Positions 21,902 through 30,667 of a stretch of DNA of 64,000 nucleotides are shown here, piece after piece. The DNA comes from Stenotrophomonas maltophilia (lineage in GTDB: Bacteria > Pseudomonadota > Gammaproteobacteria > Xanthomonadales > Xanthomonadaceae): positions 2,631,501-2,695,500 of the forward strand of contig NZ_CP106759.1 of the NCBI RefSeq assembly GCF_025642255.1. Reading direction: 5' to 3'. Within the stretch, counting starts at the first letter, position 1, and every line of letters starts with the position of its first letter. Below the pieces are notes generated by a model, which worked only from the letters and a program-made list of their open reading frames with translations, searched no databases and was not told the origin of the DNA. A program made the position numbers and the translations under genes.

Positions 21902-23311
21902 ATGGCCGCCCGCAAGTCCTCCGCCCCGCTCATCGAAGTCACCGCCCGCCCCGGCCAGCCGCTGGGCATGTCCCCGGCCGTGTTCCTGCGCGATTTCTGG
22001 CAGAAGCGTCCGCTGCTGATCCGCAACGCCTTCGCTGATTTCCAGTCTCCGGTGCAGCCGGAAGACCTGGCCGGGCTGGCCTGCGAAGAAGGCGTGCTGG
22101 CACGCCTGATCGAGCACGACAAGCGCCAGGACGGCTGGCGCGTACGTACCGGCCCGTTCCAGGAAGACGTATTCCCCGCCCTGCCCGACCACGACTGGAC
22201 CCTGCTGGTGCAGGACGTGGACAAGTGGGACCCGGACGTGCGCGCGCTGATCGAGCACTTCCGCTTCCTCCCGCGCTGGCGCATGGACGACGTCATGATC
22301 AGCTTCGCCGCCACCGGCGGCTCGGTCGGTGCCCACGTCGACCAGTACGACGTGTTCCTGCTGCAGGCCCAGGGCCATCGTCGCTGGCAGATCGACGCCA
22401 GCGAGTCGATCAAGGGCCGGCGCCCGCCGCTGGGGTTCCGTCCGGACGTGGAACTGAAGCTGCTGGAGGTGTTCAAGCCCACCCACGACTGGGTGCTGGC
22501 GCCGGGCGACATGCTGTACCTGCCGCCGAACGTGCCGCACCATGGCGTCGCCGAAGACCCCTGCCTGACGTTCTCCTTCGGCATGCGCGCGCCGTCCTCG
22601 GCCGAACTCATCAGTGACTACCTGGACACCCTGATCGCCGATGCCGACGAGAACATCCGCTACCAGGACCCCGACCTGAAGCTGCCGGCCGATCCGAACG
22701 AGATCGACACGGTGGCGATGGCACGGGTGATCACCGCCCTCAACGCCATCCGCATGAACGACCCGGACAAGCTGGGCGACTGGTTCGGCCGCTTCATCAC
22801 CACCTACCGCGCCGCCGGCGAAGTGATGGCCCACCAGGCCGCGCCGGAACAGGAAGAGGTGGTCGCCGCCCTGCAGTCCGGCCTTCTGCTGCAACGCCAC
22901 CCCTGGGCCCGCCTGGCCTGGCGGCGGGCCAAGCGGGGCGCCAGCCTGTACGTCAGCGGCCAGGACTTCGCGCTGCCGGTGAAGGATGCGCAGCGCCTGG
23001 CCGGTGCCGAGCAGCTCGACGCGGCCGCCTATCGCGGACTGTCGGACAAGGGCCGCGCGGTGGTCCAGCAGCTGCTGGTCGGCGGCGTGTTCCAGCTGAT
23101 CGACCCCAGCGAGCTGTATGGCGCCGACGACGAGGGCGAGGATGAAGGCGTCCTCGGTGAGGTGGTCGAAGGCCGCGACCAGGTGGAGGTGATCGATGAC
23201 GACGCCGTGTCCGACGATGTCCACGTGGTGACCGTGCATGACGATGGCATCGAGGTCATCGTCAACTTCGAAGACGACGAAGAAGACGACAGCGACGCCG
23301 GTCGCGCCTGA
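21902..23311 (+). CDS. Cupin/JmjC-type 2-oxoglutarate oxygenase (RoxA/YcfD-like ribosomal protein arginine hydroxylase) with acidic tail
   Basis: 469 residues. The N-terminal half is the JmjC-type double-stranded beta-helix. The iron ligands fit His145-x-Asp147 (GAHVDQYDVF) and His213 (PPNVPHHGV), and LAPGDMLYLPPN is typical of YcfD/RoxA, which hydroxylates an Arg of ribosomal protein L16 (uL16). The dimerisation and winged-helix C-domains follow. E. coli YcfD has 373 residues. This protein carries an extra, very acidic C-terminal tail (about residues 395-469, DDEGEDEGVLGE...EDDEEDDSD). Start ATG at 21902; the GNAT gene begins 3 bp after its stop. Confidence 0.88.
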   Translation: MAARKSSAPLIEVTARPGQPLGMSPAVFLRDFWQKRPLLIRNAFADFQSPVQPEDLAGLACEEGVLARLIEHDKRQDGWRVRTGPFQEDVFPALPDHDWTLLVQDVDKWDPDVRALIEHFRFLPRWRMDDVMISFAATGGSVGAHVDQYDVFLLQAQGHRRWQIDASESIKGRRPPLGFRPDVELKLLEVFKPTHDWVLAPGDMLYLPPNVPHHGVAEDPCLTFSFGMRAPSSAELISDYLDTLIADADENIRYQDPDLKLPADPNEIDTVAMARVITALNAIRMNDPDKLGDWFGRFITTYRAAGEVMAHQAAPEQEEVVAALQSGLLLQRHPWARLAWRRAKRGASLYVSGQDFALPVKDAQRLAGAEQLDAAAYRGLSDKGRAVVQQLLVGGVFQLIDPSELYGADDEGEDEGVLGEVVEGRDQVEVIDDDAVSDDVHVVTVHDDGIEVIVNFEDDEEDDSDAGRA

Positions 23312-23314
23312 GTC

Positions 23315-24217
23315 ATGCCCTCGATCCGCGTCCATCAGGTAGGTCATGCCGATGCGCATGGCGCCATCCACGCTGTGCGCCAGCAGGTGTTCGTGCAGGA
23401 ACAGGGCATTGCCAGCGAACTGGAGCGCGACGCGATGGACCCGGTCAGCGCCCACGTACTGGCGCTGGATGCCGACGGCACGCCGGTCGGCACTGGCCGG
23501 CTCACACCTGATGGTCGCGTCGGCCGCATGGCAGTGCTGGCGAGCCACCGCAGCCAGGGCATCGGTGAAGCCCTGCTCGAGGCCCTGGTCGAGTCCGGCC
23601 ATGGCCTCGGCCTGGCCGAGCTGCATCTGCACGCACAGCTGCCCGCCCGCGACTTCTACGCGCGGCAGGGCTTCCTGCCTGAGGGCGAGGTCTTCGAGGA
23701 GGCCGGCCTGGGGCACCAGCAGATGCGCCGCCGGCTGGACGCGGCCAGCGCGATCAACAGCCACGCCGAGGCCGTGGCCGCCACCACCGCCCTCCTCCAC
23801 CGTGCCCGTCGCCAGGTATGGCTGCACAGCCACCTGCTGGACCCGGGCCTGCTCGATGCCGGCCCGGTACAGGCCGCCCTGCGCCGCTTCGCCAGTGCCC
23901 GCCACGACAAGCAGCTGCGGGTGATCGTGCATGACGCGGCAGCCATTGGCCGTGCCGGCGCGCCGCTGCTGGCGATGGCACAGCGGCTGCCCAGCGTGAT
24001 CCTGTTCCGCGAGGTGGCCGATCCGGTCGACCGGGCACTGGCGTCCGCCTGCCTGATCAATGACAGGGGCGACTTCTACTTTCGTCTGATCGGCCATCGC
24101 CTCGACGGCGAGGCCGGCATCGCGCTGCCGGCACGTTCGCGGCAGTTCGAGCAGCAATTGCAGCGCGTCTGGGACCGTTCGCGCGATTGCAGCGAACTCC
24201 GCGCGCTTGGCCTCTGA
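23315..24217 (+). CDS. GNAT-family N-acetyltransferase with extra C-terminal domain
   Basis: 300 residues. Residues 1-140 are a GNAT fold related to ElaA/YjcF-type enzymes (VRQQVFVQEQGI..ELERDAMD, then the acetyl-CoA loop RMAVLASHRSQGIGEALLEAL). Residues about 150-300 are a second domain (RARRQVWLHSHLLDPGLL...LPSVILFREVADPVDRAL..LINDRGDFYFRLIG) resembling domains found attached to GNATs in Xanthomonadaceae; its role is unknown. It is 3 bp from the oxygenase stop, so the two are co-transcribed. The acetylated substrate is unknown. Confidence 0.85.
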   Translation: MPSIRVHQVGHADAHGAIHAVRQQVFVQEQGIASELERDAMDPVSAHVLALDADGTPVGTGRLTPDGRVGRMAVLASHRSQGIGEALLEALVESGHGLGLAELHLHAQLPARDFYARQGFLPEGEVFEEAGLGHQQMRRRLDAASAINSHAEAVAATTALLHRARRQVWLHSHLLDPGLLDAGPVQAALRRFASARHDKQLRVIVHDAAAIGRAGAPLLAMAQRLPSVILFREVADPVDRALASACLINDRGDFYFRLIGHRLDGEAGIALPARSRQFEQQLQRVWDRSRDCSELRALGL

Positions 24218-24304
24218 GCGCGACGGTCGGGTTCAACCTGTCTGGAAGCGGCACCGGGGGACGCACGATGGCCTCCGCGATGCCCCTTCGTGTCCGGATG
24301 GGGG

Positions 24305-24310
24305 TACAAT
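24305..24310 (+). promoter_or_regulatory. Possible -10 element of the sucAB-lpdA operon
   Basis: TACAAT about 94 bp before sucA, without an obvious -35 hexamer. It is proposed from position only. Confidence 0.35.
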
Positions 24311-24403
24311 TTGGCTGTTTGAACGCGCCTGCGCAGGGCTATTCATCTTCCTGCCGGGTCCTTCTTAAGCCATACCCCACAAAGCGAATCAACACCCTCC
24401 ATC

Positions 24404-27235
24404 GTGGACAATCTACTGAAGCAGTTTGCGCAATCTTCGCAACTCGCCGGCGGCAACGCCTCCTATGTCGAGGACCTGTACGAGCAGTACCTCGTCTCCC
24501 CGGACAGTGTCGATCCCAAATGGAAGACCTACTTCGACGGCTTCAAGGGCCGCGAAGCAGGTGACATTCCGCACTCGGCCGTCATTTCCCACATCGCGGA
24601 CGCGGCCAAGGATGCGCTGAAGGCCGGCACCGGCGCAGGTGCGGGCGACGAGCGTGAGCGCAATGTCGGTCGTCTGATCACCGCCTACCGCTCGCGCGGC
24701 CACCTGGACGCCCGCCTGGACCCGCTGGGCCTGGCTGCGCCGGTCAATACGCCGGACCTGGGCCTGCCGTTCCACAGCCTGTCCGATGCCGACCTCAACA
24801 GCGAGTTCAGCACCGGTGGCGTCGGCGGCCAGCCGCGCATGAAGCTGCGCGATCTGCTGGCGCGCCTTAAGGCGACCTACACCGGTTCGATCGGTGCGGA
24901 GTTCATGCACATCGCCGAGGTCGAGCAGCGCCAGTGGATCTACAAGAAGCTGGAACTGGCCGGCGGCAACTACCAGCTGGACGCTGACACCCAGCGCCGC
25001 ACCCTGGAGCGCCTGACCGCGGCCGAAGGCCTGGAGCGCTACCTGCACACCAAGTACGTCGGCCAGAAGCGCTTCTCGCTGGAAGGCGGCGATGCGCTGA
25101 TCCCGATGATGGACACCATCATCCGCAGCGCCGGCAAGGACGGCGTCAAGGACGTGGTGATCGGCATGGCCCACCGCGGCCGCCTGAACGTGCTGGTCAA
25201 CACCCTGGGCAAGAACCCGCGCAAGCTGTTCGACGAGTTCGAAGGCAAGTTCGAGCACGACGAGCACGCCTCGGCCGGCGACGTGAAGTACCACATGGGC
25301 TTCTCCGCCGACGTGGCCACCGAGGGTGGCCCGGTCCACCTGGCGCTGGCGTTCAACCCGTCGCACCTTGAAATCGCCGACCCGGTCGTGGCCGGTTCCG
25401 TGCGTTCGCGCCAGGAGCGCCGCAAGGACACCGCCCGCAAGCAGGTCATGCCGATCCTGATCCACGGCGACGCGGCCTTCTCCGGCCAGGGCGTGGTCAT
25501 GGAACTGTTCCAGATGTCGCAGGCCCGCGGCTTCGCCGTCGGCGGCACCGTGCACATCGTGGTCAACAACCAGGTCGGCTTCACCACCTCCAATCCGCTG
25601 GATACGCGCTCCACGCGCTATGCCACCGACGTGGCGAAGATGATTGCCGCACCGGTGCTGCACGTGAACGGAGATGACCCGGAAGCGGTCGTGTTCGCCG
25701 CGCAGCTGGCGTTCGAGTTCCGCCAGAAGTTCGCCAAGGACGTGGTCATCGACCTGATGTGCTACCGCCGTTGGGGCCACAACGAGGCCGACGAGCCGGC
25801 GATCACCCAGCCGCTGATGTACCAGGTGATCCGCAAGCACCCGACCACCCGCGAGATATATGCCGAGCAGCTGGAAAAGGCGGGCGTGATCGCCGCCGGC
25901 GCCGGCAAGGCGATGGTCGATGCCTACCGCGAGAAGCTGGACGCCGGCGAAGTGACCACCGAACTGGCCAAGGTCGAGAAGACTCCGCCGAGCAGCCCGC
26001 TGTTCGTTGATTGGCCGAAGCTGCTGGAAGGCAAGCTGTCCGACCCGGTCTCGACCAAGGTCGAGAAGAACAAGCTGGTCGAGCTGGCCAAGCTGATCAA
26101 CACCATCCCGGACGAAGTGCAGCTGCACTCGCGCGTGGCCAAGGTCTACGACGACCGCCGCAAGATGGCCGCTGGCGAGATTCCGGGCGACTGGGGCTTT
26201 GCCGAAAACCTGGCCTACGCCACCCTGCTGGACGAAGGCCATGCACTGCGCCTGGTCGGCCAGGACGTCGGCCGCGGTACGTTCACGCACCGCCATGCGA
26301 TCCTGCACGACCAGAAGACCGACAACTACTACATGCCGCTGCGGCAGCTGGTGGATTCGCCGGAGAAGGCCACCGTCATCGATTCGCTGCTGAGCGAAGA
26401 AGCGGTGATGGCCTACGAGTACGGCTTCTCCACCACCGATCCGAACACGCTGTGCATCTGGGAAGGCCAGTTCGGCGACTTCGCCAACGGCGCCCAGGTG
26501 GTGATCGATCAGTTCATCGCCGCCGGTGAAGCCAAGTGGGGCCGCATTTCCGGCCTGACCCTGCTGCTGCCGCATGGCTATGAAGGGCAAGGCCCGGAAC
26601 ACAGCTCGGCGCGCCTGGAGCGCTTCCTGCAGCTGTGCGCGCTGGAGAACATGCTGGTGGTCGTGCCGTCGACCCCGGCCCAGGCCTTCCACATGCTGCG
26701 TCGCCAGCTGCACATGACCACCCGCAAGCCGCTGGTGGTGATGTCGCCGAAGTCGCTGCTGCGCCACAAGCTGGCGGTGTCGACCCTGGACGAGCTGGCC
26801 AACGGCGAGTTCCAGCACCTGATCGGCGATGCCAATGCCGACGCCAAGAAGGTCAAGCGCGTGGTGCTGTGCTCGGGCAAGGTCTACTACGACCTGCTGG
26901 AAGACCAGACCAAGCGTGGCCAGGACGACGTGGCGATCATCCGCGTGGAGCAGCTGTATCCGTTCCCGCGTGCCCTGCTGGCTGCCGAACTGAAGAAGTA
27001 TGGCAAGGCCACCGACGTGGTGTGGACGCAGGAAGAACCGCAGAACCAGGGCGCGTGGTACCAGATCCGCCACCACCTGCAGTTCTGCCTGGCCGAGGGC
27101 CAGAACCTGCATTACGCCGGTCGCGCACGTTCGGCGTCGCCGGCTGCCGGTCACATGGCTGACCATGTCCGCGAGCAGCAGCAGCTGATTGCCGACGCAC
27201 TGGTCAACCCGTTCAACGACCAGGTCGCTGAATAA
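24404..27235 (+). CDS. sucA: 2-oxoglutarate dehydrogenase E1 component
   Basis: 943 residues; thiamine-diphosphate decarboxylase of the 2-oxoglutarate dehydrogenase complex, making the succinyl group for transfer to E2 lipoate. It starts with the E2-binding N-terminus [42 protein letters not shown] and [11 protein letters not shown]...VVNNQVGF form the ThDP/Mg site, and [11 protein letters not shown] lies in the C-terminal part. Length matches E. coli SucA (933). The start is GTG (24404) with no good Shine-Dalgarno sequence, but homologous N-termini begin here. First gene of sucA-sucB-lpdA. Confidence 0.97.
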   Translation: MDNLLKQFAQSSQLAGGNASYVEDLYEQYLVSPDSVDPKWKTYFDGFKGREAGDIPHSAVISHIADAAKDALKAGTGAGAGDERERNVGRLITAYRSRGHLDARLDPLGLAAPVNTPDLGLPFHSLSDADLNSEFSTGGVGGQPRMKLRDLLARLKATYTGSIGAEFMHIAEVEQRQWIYKKLELAGGNYQLDADTQRRTLERLTAAEGLERYLHTKYVGQKRFSLEGGDALIPMMDTIIRSAGKDGVKDVVIGMAHRGRLNVLVNTLGKNPRKLFDEFEGKFEHDEHASAGDVKYHMGFSADVATEGGPVHLALAFNPSHLEIADPVVAGSVRSRQERRKDTARKQVMPILIHGDAAFSGQGVVMELFQMSQARGFAVGGTVHIVVNNQVGFTTSNPLDTRSTRYATDVAKMIAAPVLHVNGDDPEAVVFAAQLAFEFRQKFAKDVVIDLMCYRRWGHNEADEPAITQPLMYQVIRKHPTTREIYAEQLEKAGVIAAGAGKAMVDAYREKLDAGEVTTELAKVEKTPPSSPLFVDWPKLLEGKLSDPVSTKVEKNKLVELAKLINTIPDEVQLHSRVAKVYDDRRKMAAGEIPGDWGFAENLAYATLLDEGHALRLVGQDVGRGTFTHRHAILHDQKTDNYYMPLRQLVDSPEKATVIDSLLSEEAVMAYEYGFSTTDPNTLCIWEGQFGDFANGAQVVIDQFIAAGEAKWGRISGLTLLLPHGYEGQGPEHSSARLERFLQLCALENMLVVVPSTPAQAFHMLRRQLHMTTRKPLVVMSPKSLLRHKLAVSTLDELANGEFQHLIGDANADAKKVKRVVLCSGKVYYDLLEDQTKRGQDDVAIIRVEQLYPFPRALLAAELKKYGKATDVVWTQEEPQNQGAWYQIRHHLQFCLAEGQNLHYAGRARSASPAAGHMADHVREQQQLIADALVNPFNDQVAE

Positions 27236-27278
27236 CTCTCCTCCCCCTTATTTAGAAGACAAACCAGGAAGCTCCCGC

Positions 27279-28484
27279 ATGGCCACCGAAGTCAAAGCCC
27301 CGGTACTGCCCGAATCCGTCGCCGACGGCACCATCGCCACCTGGCACAAGAAGGTGGGCGACGCCGTCAAGCGCGACGAAAACCTGCTTGACCTGGAAAC
27401 CGACAAGGTCGTCCTGGAAGTGCCGTCGCCGGTCGATGGCGTGCTGAAGGAGATCAAGTTCGACGTGGGCGCCACCGTGACCTCCAGCCAGGTCGTGGCG
27501 ATCATCGAGGAAGGCGCCGTGGCGGCTGCCCCGGCTCCGGCCGCTGAAGAGAAGAAGGCCGATGCCCCGGCTCCGGCCGCAGCCGCTGCTCCGGCTCCCG
27601 CCGCGGCTCCGGCCCCGGCAGCCAAGTCGGCCGCCGATGCGCTGCCGCCGGGTGCCCGCTTCACCGCCATCACCGAGGGCGTGAACCCGGCCGACGTGGA
27701 CGGCACCGGCCGTCGCGGCGCGGTGACCAAGGAAGACATCGTCAACTTCGCCCGCAACGGCGGCGCCGGCAAGGCCGGTGGCGCACGTCCGGAAGAACGC
27801 GTGCCGATGACCCGCATCCGCAAGCGCATCGCCGAACGCCTGATGGAGTCCAAGAACTCCACCGCCATGCTGACCACCTTCAATGAAGTCGACCTGTCCA
27901 AGGTGTCGGCCGCGCGCAAGGAACTGCAGGACGAGTTCGTCAAGGCCCACGGCATCAAGCTGGGCTTCATGAGCTTCTTCGTGAAGGCCGCCGCCAACGC
28001 GCTGCAGCGCTTCCCGCTGGTCAACGCGTCGATCGATGGTGACGACATCATCTACCACGGCTACTCGGACATCTCCATCGCCGTGTCGACCGAGAAGGGC
28101 CTGGTGACCCCGGTGCTGCGCAACGTCGAGCGCATGTCGTTCGCCGACATCGAGAAGACCATCGCCGACTACGCCAAGAAGGCCCGTGACGGCAAGCTGA
28201 GCCTGGAAGAACTGCAGGGCGGCACCTTCACCGTGACCAACGGCGGCACCTTCGGCTCGCTGCTGTCCACGCCGATCATCAACCCGCCGCAGAGCGCCAT
28301 CCTGGGCATGCACGCCATCAAGGAGCGTCCGATCGCCCAGAACGGCCAGGTCGTGATCGCGCCGATGATGTACCTGGCGCTGTCCTACGACCACCGCATC
28401 ATCGACGGCAAGGACTCGGTGCAGTTCCTGGTGGACATCAAGAACCAGCTGGAAAACCCGGGCCGCATGCTGTTCGGCCTGTAA
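27279..28484 (+). CDS. sucB: Dihydrolipoyllysine succinyltransferase (2-oxoglutarate dehydrogenase E2)
   Basis: 401 residues. Domains in order: one lipoyl domain with the modified Lys43 ([12 protein letters not shown]); an Ala/Pro-rich flexible linker (about 82-122); the E1/E3-binding domain ([32 protein letters not shown]); and the catalytic acyltransferase core (about 170-401) with the active-site His372 in [19 protein letters not shown] lies 7 nt upstream of the ATG at 27279. It transfers the succinyl group to CoA in the cytosolic complex with SucA and the Lpd encoded next. Confidence 0.97.
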   Translation: MATEVKAPVLPESVADGTIATWHKKVGDAVKRDENLLDLETDKVVLEVPSPVDGVLKEIKFDVGATVTSSQVVAIIEEGAVAAAPAPAAEEKKADAPAPAAAAAPAPAAAPAPAAKSAADALPPGARFTAITEGVNPADVDGTGRRGAVTKEDIVNFARNGGAGKAGGARPEERVPMTRIRKRIAERLMESKNSTAMLTTFNEVDLSKVSAARKELQDEFVKAHGIKLGFMSFFVKAAANALQRFPLVNASIDGDDIIYHGYSDISIAVSTEKGLVTPVLRNVERMSFADIEKTIADYAKKARDGKLSLEELQGGTFTVTNGGTFGSLLSTPIINPPQSAILGMHAIKERPIAQNGQVVIAPMMYLALSYDHRIIDGKDSVQFLVDIKNQLENPGRMLFGL

Positions 28485-28549
28485 GACCTCCCGCCCTCTT
28501 CCGCGCCCGCGCGGAAGGGGGTTCCGGTAAAGCATCAAGGACTAATTCA

Positions 28550-29986
28550 ATGGCTGAACAATTCGACGTCGTCGTCATCGGTGCGGGCCCGGCCGGTTAC
28601 CACGCTGCCATCCGCGCGGCCCAGCTGGGCCTGAAGACCGCCTGCATCGACGCAGCGCTGGGCAAGGATGGCAAGCCGGCGCTGGGCGGCACCTGCCTGC
28701 GCGTGGGCTGCATCCCGTCCAAGGCGCTGCTGGATTCCTCGCGCCAGTTCTGGAACATGAGCCACATCTTTGGCGACCACGGCATCAGCTTCAAGGACGC
28801 CAAGATGGACGTCGAGGCGATGGTTGGCCGCAAGGACAAGATCGTCAAGCAGTTCACCGGCGGCATCGCCATGCTGTTCAAGGCCAACAAGGTCGCCACC
28901 TACTACGGCTTCGGCGAACTGCAGCCGGGCAACGTGGTCAAGGTGAAGCAGCACGACGGCTCGGAAGTCGAGCTGAAGGGCACCAACGTCATCATCGCCG
29001 CCGGTTCGGATTCGATCGAACTGCCGTTCGCCAAGTTCGACGGCGAGACCATCGTCGACAACGTCGGCGGCCTGGACTTCACCGAAGTGCCGAACCGCCT
29101 GGCGGTGATCGGCGCCGGCGTGATCGGTCTGGAGCTGGGCAGCGTGTGGAAGCGCCTGGGCGCTGAAGTCACCATCCTCGAGGCGCTGCCGGAGTTCCTG
29201 GCCGTCGCCGACGCCGAAGTCGCCAAGACCGCGGCCAAGGAATTCAAGAAGCAGGGCCTGGACATCCGCCTGGGCGCCAAGGTCTCCAAGACCGAGATCA
29301 CCGGCAAGGGCAAGAAGAAGGAAGTCGTTGTCACCTACACCGACAGCGAAGGCGAGAAGACCCTGACCGTGGACAAGCTGCTGGTGGCCGTCGGCCGTCG
29401 CGCTGCCACCAAGGGCCTGCTGGCCGAAGGCACCGGCGTGAAGGTCAACGAGCGTGGCCAGATCGAAGTCGATGCGCATTGCCACACCGGCGTCGATGGC
29501 GTCTGGGCGGTGGGCGACTGCGTGCGCGGCCCGATGCTGGCGCACAAGGGCTTCGAGGAAGGCATCGCCGTGGCCGAACTGATCGCCGGCCTGCCGGGTC
29601 ACGTCAACTTCGACACGATTCCGTGGGTCATCTACACCGAGCCGGAACTGGCCTGGGTGGGCAAGACCGAGGCACAGCTGAAGGCCGAAGGCATCCCGTA
29701 CAAGGCCGGCAGCTTCCCGTTCGCCGCCAACGGCCGTGCCGTGGCAATGATCGAGCCGGCAGGTTTCGTGAAGATCCTGGCGCATGCCGAGACTGATCGC
29801 ATCCTCGGCATGCACCTGGTCGGCGCCAACGTGTCCGAGCTGGTGCACGAAGGCGTGCTGACCATGGAGTTCAGCGGTTCGGCCGATGATCTGGCCCGTA
29901 TCTGCCACGCCCACCCGTCGCTGTCGGAAGTGGTCCACGACGCGGCGATGGCGGTCAGCAAGCGCGCCATCCACAAGGCCAATTGA
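28550..29986 (+). CDS. lpdA: Dihydrolipoyl dehydrogenase (E3)
   Basis: 478 residues; FAD enzyme that reoxidises dihydrolipoamide with NAD+. N-terminal FAD motif VIGAGPAGYHAAIRAAQLG; redox-active Cys49 and Cys54 in GGTCLRVGCIPSKALLDSS (the usual Asn between them is Arg here); NAD motif IGAGVIGLELGSVWKRLG; second FAD motif WAVGDCVRGPMLAHKG; and the C-terminal HAHPSLSEVVHDAA with the base from the partner subunit. It closes the sucA-sucB-lpdA operon and is followed by an intrinsic terminator. Confidence 0.97.
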   Translation: MAEQFDVVVIGAGPAGYHAAIRAAQLGLKTACIDAALGKDGKPALGGTCLRVGCIPSKALLDSSRQFWNMSHIFGDHGISFKDAKMDVEAMVGRKDKIVKQFTGGIAMLFKANKVATYYGFGELQPGNVVKVKQHDGSEVELKGTNVIIAAGSDSIELPFAKFDGETIVDNVGGLDFTEVPNRLAVIGAGVIGLELGSVWKRLGAEVTILEALPEFLAVADAEVAKTAAKEFKKQGLDIRLGAKVSKTEITGKGKKKEVVVTYTDSEGEKTLTVDKLLVAVGRRAATKGLLAEGTGVKVNERGQIEVDAHCHTGVDGVWAVGDCVRGPMLAHKGFEEGIAVAELIAGLPGHVNFDTIPWVIYTEPELAWVGKTEAQLKAEGIPYKAGSFPFAANGRAVAMIEPAGFVKILAHAETDRILGMHLVGANVSELVHEGVLTMEFSGSADDLARICHAHPSLSEVVHDAAMAVSKRAIHKAN

Positions 29987-30007
29987 TCGGCCCGGTGGCA
30001 TGACAGG

Positions 30008-30035
30008 AAAACCCCGCCTCGGCGGGGTTTTTTTG
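30008..30035 (+). terminator. Intrinsic terminator of the sucAB-lpdA operon
   Basis: AAAACCCCGCC and its full complement with a very short loop, running into a tract of about seven T, 22 bp after the lpdA stop. Confidence 0.93.
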
Positions 30036-30049
30036 TTTGGCCTTCTGAT

Positions 30050-30076
30050 GTGGAGCCGAGCATGGGCCCGGCGCTA
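30050..30076 (-). repeat. GTAG-type palindrome (SMAG-like REP element)
   Basis: Read on the minus strand it begins GTAGCGCCGGGC and folds back with GCTCGGCTCCAC, an imperfect stem. It matches the GTAG-headed short palindromes called SMAG in S. maltophilia. It lies at the 3' end of the following minus-strand gene. Confidence 0.6.
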
Positions 30077-30331
30077 CACCTTTCCAGCAGGCGGCTCCGG
30101 TGCATCGTCACAGATGCGATGCTGCACCACGGTTTCACCCACCTTCCATTCCTTCACCACCCTGCAGCGTTCCTTGGGCCTGTCAGGCTTGGCGAGCTTG
30201 GCCGCCGCAGCATCCGCTTCGTCGGCAGCGGCGGTCTGCTGGCGTTCCAGCCAGGCGGACGGTGGTGTCGCGGGCGTGGCAGGGGCCGGCGCCGCGAGCG
30301 CCAATACCAGTACCGCGATGGCCGGCGTCAT
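30074..30331 (-). CDS. Small exported protein, unknown function
   Basis: 85 residues from the ATG at 30331. The start overlaps the stop of the upstream gene (TGATG), so translation is coupled. The N-terminus (MTPAIAVLVLALAAPAPATPATPPSA) is a signal peptide. The mature part is Ala- and Lys-rich, then KERCRVVKEWKVGETVVQHRICDD, with two Cys that could form a disulfide. I recognise no named family. The pairing with a small membrane protein suggests a two-gene envelope unit. Confidence 0.6.
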   Translation of the reverse strand: MTPAIAVLVLALAAPAPATPATPPSAWLERQQTAAADEADAAAAKLAKPDRPKERCRVVKEWKVGETVVQHRICDDAPEPPAGKV

Positions 30332-30549
30332 CACGCAGCCACCGGACCGCGGCCGCCACCCAGCAGGCGTGCCGGCAGCATGAACAGCGCGCGCAGGAAC
30401 GCGAACAGCGCCGAGAACGTGATGCCGACCAGGCGGAACGGCAGGCTCAGCAGCCACACGAACGGCCAGGCGATCAGGGCAAGGATCGCCAACGGCCAGC
30501 ACAGCACGAACAGCAGGCACCACACGCCCAGCGCGAACAGGGTCTTCAT
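30331..30549 (-). CDS. Small hydrophobic membrane protein
   Basis: 72 residues from the ATG at 30549, which has an AAGGAG ribosome site upstream. It consists of two hydrophobic stretches (about residues 3-30 and 36-60: LFALGVWCLLFVLCWPLAIL and LPFRLVGITFSALFAFLRAL) and a Gly/Arg-rich end. No family is recognised. The longer upstream frame extension lacks a ribosome site. It is followed by, and translationally coupled to, the small exported protein. Confidence 0.65.
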   Translation of the reverse strand: MKTLFALGVWCLLFVLCWPLAILALIAWPFVWLLSLPFRLVGITFSALFAFLRALFMLPARLLGGGRGPVAA

Positions 30550-30667
30550 CACGGTCTCCTTGCAGCGGCCCCTTGCCGCCTGCGACCACAGTGCCGCCCT
30601 GCCCCGGAGGGAGCAAACGGTTTGCGACGAAACCCGGCAGGGCGCGATGAAACCCGGAACGCAGCCG

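Noticed and set aside
24413-27166. 917-codon minus-strand open frame antisense to sucA
   Set aside because: Shadow of sucA third-position GC; no start signal or homology seen.
28694-28711. Arg in place of Asn in the redox motif of Lpd as a sign of inactivation
   Set aside because: Both redox cysteines and all cofactor motifs are intact; this position is tolerant in related E3 proteins.
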